Below are positions 14,001 through 23,100 of a stretch of DNA of 64,000 bases, piece after piece (position 1 is the first letter of the stretch; each line of letters begins with the position of its first letter). The DNA is taken from positions 1,881,501-1,945,500 of the forward strand of contig NC_064043.1 in NCBI RefSeq assembly GCF_932526225.1. Direction: 5' to 3'. Below the pieces are notes generated by a model. The model made no database searches and was not told the origin of the DNA. It saw nothing but the letters and a program-made list of their open reading frames with translations. The translations under genes were made by a program, and so were the position numbers. The DNA is from Nematostella vectensis (lineage: Eukaryota; Cnidaria; Anthozoa; Actiniaria; Edwardsiidae).

Positions 14001-17000
14001 CAGACTCACGTCTATGAACTTGACCACCGCTAACACCCAGCCTCACGTCTATGAACTTGACCACCACTAACCCGCAGCCTCACGTCTATGAACTTGACCA
14101 CTGCTAACACCCAGCCTCACGTCTATGAACTTGACCACTGCTAACACCCAGCCTCACGTCTATGAACTTGACCACCGCTAACACCCAGCCTCACGTCTAT
14201 GCAATTGACCACCACTAACACCCAGCCTCACGTCCATGCATTTGACCACCGCTAACCCCCAGCCTCACGTCTATGAACTTGACCACCGCTAACACTCAGA
14301 CTCACGTCTATGAACTTGACCACCGCTAACACTCAGACTCACGTCTATGAACTTGACCACCGCTAACACCCAGCCTCACGTCTATGAACTTGACCACCGC
14401 TAACACCCAGCCTCACGTCTATAAACTTGACCACCTCTAACACCCAGCCTCACGTCTATGAACTTGACCACCGCTAACACCAAGCCTCACGTCCATGCAT
14501 TTGACCACCGCTAACCCCCAGCCTCACGTCTATGAACTTGACCACCGCTAACACTCAGACTCACGTCTATGAACTTGACCACCGCTAACACTCAGACTCA
14601 CGTCTATGAACATGACCACCGCTAACACCCAGCCTCACGTCTATGAACTTGACCACCGCTAACACCCAGCCTCACGTCTATAAACTTGACCACCTCTAAC
14701 ACCCAGCCTCACGTCTATGAACTTGACCACCGCTAACACCAAGCCTCACGTCCATGCATTTGACCACCGCTAACCCCCAGCCTCACGTCTATGAACTTGA
14801 CCACCGCTAACACTCAGACTCACGTCTATGAACTTGACCACCGCTAACACTCAGACTCACGTCTATGAACTTGACCACCGCTAACACCCAGCCTCACGTC
14901 TATGAACTTGACCACCGCTAACACCCAGCCTCACGTCTATGAACTTGACCACCGCTAACACCCAGCCTCACGTCTATGAACTTGACCACCGCTAACCCAC
15001 AGCCTCACGTCTATGAACTTGACCACTGCTAACACACAGCCACACGTCTATGAACTTGACCACCACTAACCCGCAGCCTCACGTCTATGAACTTGACCAC
15101 CGCTAACCCCCAGCCTCACGTCACATTGTTTCTAACTTTGATTGATAAGTTTGATAAATCTGAGGCCGGCCATGTGCCATTGTGTCTTGTTTTGATTGTT
15201 AGTATGTCTTAGTCGCAATGGTGTTCACTTGCCACGCTCGTGCACTGAGAAAACTGTAGCGCGCCTCGTTAAAGCATGGTTTCAAGCCACAGCCTGGTGA
15301 TAATGGTTGTTTTCTGTTTGATAATGGTTGTTTTCTGTTTGATAATGGTTGTTTACTGTTTGATAATGGTTGTTTTCTGTTTGATAATGGTTGTTTTCTG
15401 TTTGATAATGGTTGTTTTCTGCAGGTGGTGATCCGTGACGGGGACTCGAATGGAAGGCTGTTGGGGGAATTCTGCAGTAGAGACCAACCTCCGGTCTTCT
15501 TCTCCACTTCTCGTGATCTTTGGGTCAACTTCCAGTCGAGTCCTGGATCCAACCCTTTCAGAGGCTTTAAGGCACATTACGAAGTAGTATCTAAATGTAA
15601 GTACATTAACTTTACTTATACTGCAAAAATGGAACTAGTCATTCACCAAGTTTTTTTTTTTTTACACAACAAGACCTAACAGTGAACACCAGTGTTAAAA
15701 GTACAAAGATCTGACAAGGGAAGGTTTGGCCAGACAATCAAAATGTTAGTTATCTGACCAGGAAGAGGCACATCTTCATGGACATTGTTTCAGTCTTTTG
15801 CGCTAAATAGCGTTTTCTGGTATAATGTCTTTGCGCTATTATGATGTTTTTTTTTGTATAATCTATTTAGTTCCCTCACGCTAAGAAAGCGTTTTGGAAT
15901 AGATATTTAACTCGATTAGTGCCTATGACTTACTCCAAACATCTTTTCTCGTATAGTACCTTTGACTGCATCGTGTAACGACGCACAACGTGTTACCAAG
16001 ATTAAGGGCGAGACGGGCACGTTAGCCAGTTACGAGTACCCTCTGCATTACCAGAACAACGTTGAGTGTGTTTGGATCTTAACCTCTGGAAGCAGCAAGG
16101 TTATCAAGTAAGAATCTGAGGGTTATCACGTAAGACAATATAAAGGCCATCTTTTGAGAGAATGTCGTCCCGACACATTACAACACATGACAACAAACAT
16201 AACAAGCTCAACACTACAACTTTCGCGTCAGCGGGTTCTCTACAAAATCTCGAGATCTCAGTTACCGAGAACAAGAATACCGCTCATTCCCATACTGCTC
16301 CCTGCTCCCAGACCGGACTACGCTTATGCATGCTTGAAGATCCAGCGTACTTTGCGGGCGCTCCCATAACCTTTGGGAGCGCCCGCAGTGTACGCTGGAT
16401 CTTCGAGAATGACGCTTATGCTGTATGTACTTTTCCAGGTTGACATTTGACACGTTTGACCTGGAGTCGAGCGCTAGCTGTACCGCTGATTATGTTGAAG
16501 TTCGTGATGGCAACTTTGTTGGTGACGTCATCGGTAGATACTGCGGCCAGGGGGGGCCTGGGACCGTGACATCCAGTGAATCCTCCATGTACATCAAGTT
16601 CCATAGCAACGGCAACGTCACGGCGACGGGTTTCATGGCTACATACACCAGCGCTTGTGAGTTTGCGAACATACTGAATTATGTCAGTGCACTTACCCAG
16701 TAAAATGAGCCAGAGCAAAAAGAGCGGGATTCTAACCGGTTCCAACTGGTAAAACTGCGGTGTCCAGCCTTTGCAGGAGACACTAAAGATCGTAGGGAGG
16801 GGGGGGGGGGGGCTTTATTTTCTTTTCTCTTCCACCCTATTCATGTGGATGTTTTTTTTTACAGGGTCCACCCGAACAATTGTATTGATTGCTGTATTCA
16901 GCTGTGCGGGAGTAATTGGCTTAATAGCCGTGCTTGTTGCGTGTTTGAAATACAAGCCGTGCTCATCTACTGATTCAGACGAGACTGGTGCAGATGTTCC

Positions 17001-17019
17001 TCTCAACGACAAGGAGTGA
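2957..17019 (+). CDS. Type I membrane protein with seven CUB domains (12 exons, 960 aa)
   Basis: Spliced model: 2957-2987, 5314-5349, 5985-6395, 7751-8122, 9849-10247, 10604-11166, 11767-11938, 12271-12473, 15425-15596, 15957-16107, 16439-16656, 16865-17019. All junctions are GT-AG, phases agree, and the total is 2883 nt including the TGA stop. Exons 1-2 give a signal peptide (MSNELRLPFCGLIAFLLVAC). CUB1, CUB2 and CUB3 are single phase 1-1 exons (3, 4, 5). Exon 6 holds CUB4 and the start of CUB5; CUB5, CUB6 and CUB7 are each interrupted by an intron. Exon 12 encodes a membrane helix (IVLIAVFSCAGVIGLIAVLV) and an acidic tail of about 25 residues ending PLNDKE. CUB domains bind protein or carbohydrate ligands extracellularly, so a surface receptor or adhesion role is likely. 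No protease, EGF or sushi domain is present. The ligand is unknown. Introns are crowded with tandem repeats, and exon 4 ends inside one. Confidence 0.9.
3511..4482. mobile_element. Foldback/MITE-like element with long inverted arms and 7-bp target duplication
   Basis: The sequence from CACAGGCTTACCAACCTCAC at 3511 reads inward for about 430 bp and returns as a slightly diverged reverse complement ending GGTAAGCCTGTG at 4482. The centre is about 100 bp of unmatched sequence. GTCCCAG occurs directly at both outer ends (3504-3510 and 4483-4489), a likely 7-bp target site duplication. There is no transposase frame, so it is non-autonomous. It sits in intron 1 of the CUB gene. The superfamily is not clear. 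Confidence 0.8.
5010..5037. repeat. Poly-C tract of about 28 bases
   Basis: Uninterrupted run of C in intron 1 of the CUB gene. Length is likely unstable and sensitive to sequencing error. Confidence 0.9.
6445..6945. repeat. 31-bp minisatellite, about 16 copies, CUB intron 3
   Basis: The unit is about 31 bp with the core GGAGTCAAGTAGGG, GGAG and GTGAAGGGG, and is strongly G-rich on the sense strand. It starts about 50 bp after the exon 3 donor. Copies differ by single substitutions and a few 1-base length changes. Confidence 0.9.
7270..7724. repeat. Minisatellite of about 55 bp with poly-C spacers, CUB intron 3
   Basis: About eight copies of a unit containing CCAGATCATTCACTCTTGAT, then AGGCCTCTTAGCATGCTAC, then a C run of 9 to 18. 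Unit length varies mainly with the C run. The array ends about 25 bp before the exon 4 acceptor at 7750. Confidence 0.9.
8098..9686 (+). repeat. 36-bp minisatellite spanning the 5' splice site of CUB exon 4 (about 44 copies)
   Basis: Each unit has 25 bases copied from the end of exon 4 (GCATTCTATCAAGCGATCAG plus TCCAG) followed by 11 bases of intron starting GTCAGTACCCA. The period is exactly 36 throughout: AG|GT junctions fall at 8123 plus multiples of 36 up to 9671. The array is open in the CUB frame to a TAG at 9457-9459 and would encode the 12-mer AFYQAISPGQYP with variants (ATS, TIS, GIS, GK). The shortest splice model uses the first donor at 8123. The minus-strand open frames across the array are by-products of a period divisible by three. 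Confidence 0.95.
11319..11458. mobile_element. MITE, Harbinger-like (TTA target duplication)
   Basis: A 140-bp element with terminal inverted repeats GGCTAAGTTCAAA at the left and TTTGAACTTAGCC at the right. The inner arms also match (GAGCCGTATT with AATACGGCTC). TTA flanks both ends (11316-11318 and 11459-11461), the target duplication typical of PIF/Harbinger MITEs. It lies in intron 6 of the CUB gene. Confidence 0.8.
12640..15120. repeat. 37-bp minisatellite, about 67 copies, CUB intron 8
   Basis: The unit contains CAGCCTCACGTCTATGAACT followed by TGACCACCGCTAACACC. Variants such as GTCCATGCATTTGAC, CTCAGACTCACG and CTATAAACTTG recur in fixed order. Variant AAGCCTCACGTCCATG occurs at about 13631, 13890, 14482 and 14741, so neighbours are 259 bp (seven units) apart, showing a higher-order repeat. 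No continuous long reading frame is present. Confidence 0.95.
15297..15424 (+). repeat. 21-bp minisatellite ending in the exon 9 acceptor of the CUB gene
   Basis: Six copies of GATAATGGTTGTTTTCTGTT plus T. In the last copy TTTTCTG is followed by CAG, which is the 3' splice site used at 15424. The repeat therefore duplicates the pyrimidine-rich acceptor tract and a possible branch site (TGATAAT). Confidence 0.85.
16336..16404. repeat. Strong imperfect hairpin in CUB intron 10
   Basis: GAAGATCCAGCGTAC, then GCGGGCGCTCCC, a short AT loop, GGGAGCGCCCGC, then GTACGCTGGATCTTC. The stem is about 28 bp with a mismatch in the middle. It ends 34 bases before the exon 11 acceptor. It may be the core of a small inverted-repeat element. 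Confidence 0.7.
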
Positions 17020-17282
17020 AGGCCTTCTTGCTATCACAAGCCATTCCATCTGACGACAAGGGGTGACCTTGCTAGCACAGTACATTCCACACAAAAGTTT
17101 CGGGTATTGAATTCGCCAATCAAAATAGAAAATCTTACGCGCTGCGTGTAGTGGAAACGATGTGAAGTCCCCTCGCGATTTCGTAATTTCCATTTTTAAT
17201 TTATTCAGTGAATTAGCTTATTAACAATTCTTGGTTCATCTAATTGCAATTAATACCCTTAGAAATTAGGCAGCGGATGAAA

Positions 17283-17574
17283 AAGAGTGGTTTTCATTAA
17301 CCCGTTGAACAAAGTGTAATAGGGAGGAATGAGACTCGTACCCAGTCGTTATTTGCTGTTGCGGGGACATCCACAGGAACCCTGAAGAGGAGACGGAATT
17401 CCGACCACGAAACTGCATCCTGACCGTTATGCACCGTGCGCTTATCCAACCTCTCCAAAATGCATTGCGCGGCGTCTGGGTACGAGACGGGCAGGAAACG
17501 CGAGATAATGGAATTAGATGGCAAAAAGTGTAATACGCTAATGTGTAGTTCGCGGGTTAATGAAAATCACTCTT
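17283..17574. mobile_element. MITE-like inverted-repeat element, copy 1
   Basis: The left end AAGAGTGGTTTTCATTAACC and the right end GGTTAATGAAAATCACTCTT are inverted repeats. The same termini recur at 63362-63496, so this is a family. There is no transposase frame. It lies 264 bp after the CUB stop codon and is probably transcribed in the 3' UTR. Confidence 0.7.
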
Positions 17575-17763
17575 AGCTTACTCAGGCACTCAATTCTGTG
17601 GGCCACGGATCTCAAATGCAAACCAAGACTGTTTTTCTAATTTATAAAAGACATTTATTTACGTTTGGGGTCTGAAATGTGGAAAGCCCATTTAATGGCC
17701 CGGCCCGGGACTTTGTTCAATGCAACTGATCTATTGGGACTTGTAAAAGACACAAACCAAAAC

Positions 17764-17918
17764 CAGCGGCGTAGCCATGATTTTTAACATGGGGGGGGGG
17801 GGCGAAAGGGACTTTCAAGGCGGTTTTGTCATTATTTTAGATTGTCTTATACACTTACTGCATTTTTGGCTGCTAAAGGGGGCCGAGCCCCCTAGGCCAC
17901 CCCCTGGCTACGCCCCTG
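17764..17918. mobile_element. MITE-like element with GGCGTAGCCA / TGGCTACGCC termini
   Basis: It begins CAGCGGCGTAGCCA and ends TGGCTACGCCCCTG. AAAAC flanks it on both sides, a likely 5-bp target duplication. It holds a G run and GGGGGCCGAGCCCCC. No coding capacity is evident. Confidence 0.65.
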
Positions 17919-18102
17919 AAAACAACAAGTTTGGGTTTTCAATTTATTACTATCACGTCTAATTTGATCAGGTGTTATATAGGTGACTACAATTAATATA
18001 TTACAAGAAAACTTTTTACAAAGAGCGTATAATAGATCTCTGATCAAATCTTAGATAGCAGTTTTTTTGCACTATTTCACAAGAGAAAAATCGCTGGTGT
18101 GA

Positions 18103-18108
18103 AATAAA
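18103..18108 (+). other. Candidate polyadenylation signal of the CUB gene
   Basis: AATAAA inside GAAATAAAGAATAAAA, about 1.1 kb after the stop codon. It is the first clear hexamer cluster on the plus strand after 17019. Confidence 0.35.
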
Positions 18109-19064
18109 GAATAAAAAAAATACATTATTGTCTTTAAAAACTGTAGTACCTGTAGGAGAGTTCGGGTGCCAGAAAGAAGAGAAATGTTTATAACGTATAC
18201 ACTTTAGATTTCTCTTTCCTCCAGCTCTCCTTTACTCAGCCTTCTGCCTCTATTAAACCCTGGTCCCCTTACTTGAGGATAAACATAAGATGAAACCTAA
18301 ACACAAAACCAGCGACTTACTCTTATGATAATTAAATTCTCTGTTATGTATCCCAGACTACTCCCTCGTTATTGCAATTTACAAAATTGACAGTTAGCTT
18401 CAGTTATCCGTAATCACAATGGGTATAGTAAGAAACCTGGTACCAGCACCCACACATGTTCAGTATTATGAGAATTCATGTTTTACAATCTCCAATGTGA
18501 CTCCTTTTTGTGAAAAAAGTGAACTTGGTATTCATCCGTGGTATGGCTAATCAATGGTTGAGGGGATCTAAGGGGGAAGCACAATATAACAAGTACCATA
18601 ACACCAACTCTGGTTTTAGTGGTGGTTACATAGTGCCAACCGGTTCAAAGGGGGCAACCTATAGTAAGTGCTAGCTTCAGCATGACCTGGGCCCAGGCCT
18701 CCTCTGTAATAAGCTTGAGTCAATAAGGAGTCCTGAGCACGAGAGAGGGCCTGGGCCCAAGTACTTGACTAGAGAGGGACTGGGCCCAAGTACTGAACTA
18801 GAGAGGGCCTGGGCCCAAGTACTGGACTAGAACAGTCTAAATTCAATACGCTGCCACAAAGTAAATTCTAAATTCAAGGTTCACACACTCCTGATCAAGA
18901 AGTCCTTAACCTCTAGGCGTTTTTTTTTCCCTGGCAGCCTTCTAGGTCCCACCGCCCAGCAGGGGATCCTGTGCCAATCACGCACCAGCTCAGAGGAAAA
19001 ATCTCTTTTCCTGTGAATCAAGGACTGCATATTGAATACAAACTAAATTAACAGTCACTATAGC

Positions 19065-19180
19065 TACTCTAGACTCTACTGACAGTAATCATGGCTACTC
19101 TGGACTCTACTGACAGTAATCATGGCTACTCTGGACTTTATTGACAGTAATCATGGCTACTCTGGACTTTATTGACAGTT
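19065..19180. repeat. 30-bp tandem repeat, about 4 copies
   Basis: The unit includes TACTCTGGACTTTATTGACA followed by GTAATCATGGC, with changes such as CTCTACTG. It is intergenic, in the putative TBC1D 3' flank. Confidence 0.8.
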
Positions 19181-19867
19181 ACCAAAACTACTCTATGTTA
19201 TTTTGAATTTGAGAAGACAACCCACATAAATAGACAAATCAAAGTAAGCTTTTCAGTAATAGTCCATAAGAAAAAAACATGCAAATCTTCTGTAATATAT
19301 ATTCTTGCCTCTTTAAATCTTGCTTTGTTTATTGGAATTTTGATGTTATTCTATTTTATTTTGTGAATTACCATTATATTATTTTCAATCAAATTTAATA
19401 CCCAAGAACAAAATTGGTATTAGATCAGGCACTCCCCGTAAACACAACACGAAACATCACATGAAAAAATGACAAGAAAAGATCACACGACAGGGAGCCC
19501 ATCTCTCTACTCTCCACAGGAGAGAAATGAGTCGTTCAAGTCTTGAACATAACAACTTAGGAAAATTACTCTTTCAAGACTATGATGCAAAATGGTCACA
19601 CAAATGTGAAACATACACCCATGCGACACATACACCACAAACATCACATGTTCATAATAACATCACATCTCATGGTACCACAATAACTACAACACGAACA
19701 ACACATCACATCAAGAGACTGTGAAGTTAAAACGAATACGATGAGAAACCAAAATTTGACATGGACATGAATGATAAAGAAAATATGCAAAAAATCATAA
19801 TAACAGGACCCCCTAAAATAACTTCTCCCCAACACAAATATGTACCCACCCCCTATCCCCTGCTTAA

Positions 19868-20120
19868 AGCATCATGGGATATCATGTGTACAGTCAATGA
19901 TGCGCAAAGCATCATCGGATATCATACATGCAGTCCATGGTGTGCAAAGCATCATCGGATATCATACATGCAGTCCATGGTGTGCAAAGCATCATCGGAT
20001 ATCATACATGCAGTCCATTGTGTGCAAAGCATCATCGGATATCATACATGCAAACCATGGTGTGCAAAGCATCATGAGATATCATACATGCAGTCCATGG
20101 TGTGCAAAGCATCATGGTAT
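19868..20120. repeat. 40-bp tandem repeat abutting the TBC1D stop codon
   Basis: Six copies of a 40-bp unit containing GCAAAGCATCATCGGATATC and ATACATGCAGTCCATGG. The array stops 2-3 bases from the TAG stop codon (20123-20125, minus strand), so it would be the first 250 bases of the 3' UTR. It contains repeated GATATC and CCATGG palindromes. Plus-strand frames across it are artefacts of the repeat. Confidence 0.9.
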
Positions 20121-20122
20121 CC

Positions 20123-23100
20123 CTATCTGCTGACAGCCAAGTCCTCAGGCTTATCACTGAGAAGCTGTGGGCTCTTATTTCTCAACTCGCTCAGCTCATC
20201 TGCTGGGGAGTCTCTAGCCAGGGAGTCCGCCTCATCGTCTGTCAAATCGTGACTGCCGATGTGCTCAAAGCTGTTATCGGTGTCCGTGTGGTCACTGGGT
20301 TCCCTTGGCGAAAGAGGTGTAAGCTGTGCACTAGGTGTGGCCATGGGGGTTCGCTCCTGCTTCAGCTTGTCATTCTCCTTAGTGAGTGACCGTATGAGAC
20401 CAAGTAGCTCAGTAGTGTTCATTTGCATTGTGTGAATCGTGCCCTCAAGACTGGAAATAGTACTGCGAGCGCAGGTGAGCTGTTCTGACACCTCTTGTAA
20501 GTGCTTGCTCAGCACCTTGTTCTCCTGCTCAAGCTTCTTGGCTCGCTGGTGCTCAAATTCTTCCACGGAAGCTAGGCTAAGGTCCTCCTCTCTCAGCACA
20601 TTGTACTCGATGACATAGGACTCGAGCTCCTTGCAGATATCCATATCAAGGACTTGTGCTACCAGAGAGTCCATGTGTGCAAACGCATATGGGGGCACAT
20701 GGGTCTTGATGTAGTCGACAGCACACTCAAAACCGTCACACTCCATGATGCCCTCCTTACAACGACTCAAGAGCAACAACATCACCTGCCAAGCACAAAA
20801 ATTATCATTAACAATAACAGAAAACATCACACTCTTTGATGCCCTTCTTATAGCAGCTCAACAACAACACCTTCCATGTCACCATCATTTACAATAACAT
20901 CAGAAAACATCACACTCTGTGATGCCCTCCTTACAACAGCTCAACAACAACACCTTCCATGTCACCATCATCTTCATCATTATTTACAAAAACACTAAAA
21001 AATATCACACCCGATGATGCCCTCCTTACAGAGGCTCAACAACATCAACATCAACATCACCTGCCAAGTCATCATCATGAACAATAACACCAATAACCAC
21101 AACTAAACCATTAGTAGCGGCACCATCGTCACCAGCAAAAGCATTCAACAAGTAGGACATCATTAATTTAACAAATGACAACTAACAAACATGTTTTAAT
21201 CTTACCTTGAAACAGACAGTGATTCCTTGTAAGAAGATCATATCTGCAAGTGAATATAATATAAATCATTGGGCAAATCATCCATCAGACAAATCAAGCA
21301 AAATGTGTTTTAAACTTCCTCAAGGATTGTTTTTCAAAAGCTATGCTTTTAAGTACAATGCTGTGTTTTCAATGTAAACAATAACAAACAAGTGGCTGTT
21401 TACCCTATGACGACGAGAAAATCAACCCATATGATTGTGAAAACGTTTCTATTACATTTGAGCATGACTTGGATAAATGGACAAATAGGCGGATTGACTT
21501 ACCCATAACCCTGACAACAAAGCCAACAGGGAACTGTGAAGCAAACAGTGTCAGGAACCAGGCCGCTGCGTAAAGGGTGGGAGTTATGTCCAGCTCTTCC
21601 AGAAACTCATAGAGTGGTGTGTGATAGTCATGAAGCAGCCGAGAGAGCACATAAAACTGGATCTGCAGACAATGGAGAATTGTGAGGAAATGGTTCAATG
21701 AAGGGAGACATGTAAGGAAATGGTTCAATGAAGGGAGACATGTAAGGAAATGGTTCAATGAAGGGAGACATGTAAGAAAATGGTTCAATGAAGGGAGAAA
21801 TGAAAGAAGTGCTTCAGTGAAGAGAGACATGCAAAGAAATGGTTCAGAGAAGGGAGACATGCAAAGGAATGGTTCAATAAAAGGAAGAAACATAAAGAAA
21901 TGACTCAATGGAAGGGAGAAATGAAAGAAATGGTTCAGCGAAGGGAGACATGCAAAGGAATGGTTCAATGAAAGGAAGAAACATAAAGAAATGACTCAAT
22001 GGAAGGGAGAAATGAAAGAAATGGTTCAGTGAAGAGAGACATGCAAAGGAATGGTTCAATAAAAGAAAGAAACATAAAGAAATGACTCAATGGAAGAGAG
22101 AAATGAAAGTGGTTCAGTGAAGAGAGACATGCAAAGAAATGGTTCAATGAAAGAAAGAAACAAAAAAAATGTTCAATGGAGGAATAAAACGTAAAGAAAT
22201 GGTTCAGTGAAGGAAGAAACATAAAAAAGGTTAAATGGAAAGGAGAAACGTAAAGAAATGGTTCAGTGAAGGAAGAAACATAAAGAAAGTGTTAAATGGA
22301 AGGGATAAACGTAAAGAAAAGGTTCAATGAAAGGGAGAAACGTAAAGAAATGGTTAAATGAAAGAGAGAAATGAAAGAAATGGTCAAATGGAAGGAAGAA
22401 ACGTAAAGAAACAGTTAAATGGGGGGGAGAAACGTAAAGAAATGGTTAAATGGAAGGGGAAACTGTAAAGAAATGGTTAATTGGAAGAGAAAAAAGTAAA
22501 GAAATGGTTAAATGAAAGGGAGAAACATAAAGAAATGGTTCAATGGAAGGGAGACTTGTAAAGAAATAGTTAAATGAAAGGGAAAAACGTGAAGAAATGG
22601 TTAAATGGAAGGAAGACTTGTAAAAAAAAGGGAAATGGAAGGGAGACTTGGAATGGTTCAGAAAGGCAAAAGACAGAAATGGTTATGACTTATACATCGT
22701 ACCTGCAGCTCTGTCATGTCTGACTTGTACAGCTTCCTCAGGTCGAGAGCAAACAGAAGGTGCCGCATGACATCAAATGCCTTCGCCTCCTCCATGTGCA
22801 TGAGCAGTATACCAGCCACAAAGCTGAGTCCTTGACAGTAGCCCACATCAGTATCAAGCACGGAGTAGGCCTTCAACAGATTGAACAGCGACAGCTGGCC
22901 TGGGCCAAACTGAGAAGTGAAGTATGGGTGGCGAGGGAAGGTCCGTCCTGTTCAGATGATAACACGGTAGGAACACACCTAACTTATATAAGCACAGCTG
23001 CATGTAATCAACATTCTGTAGCAAGGGATAATATTTAAAAAAAATTGGATAAAAAGGCCTGTATCTAGCAAAGGACTAATACAACAACAACAACAACAAC

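Larger units (their letters stand above)
17020..20122. other. Convergent intergenic region between the CUB and TBC1D genes
   Basis: This holds the 3' UTRs of the two convergent genes. It contains two MITE-like elements (17283-17574 and 17764-17918), repeats of GGGCCTGGGCCCAAGTACT at about 18745-18830, a 30-bp array at about 19065-19180 and a 40-bp array next to the TBC1D stop. No further gene is supported. Confidence 0.6.

Noticed and set aside
21405-22222. Phe/Ser/Leu-rich minus-strand frames
   Set aside because: They are readings of the degenerate 30-bp intronic repeat; only 21503-21662 is a true TBC1D exon.
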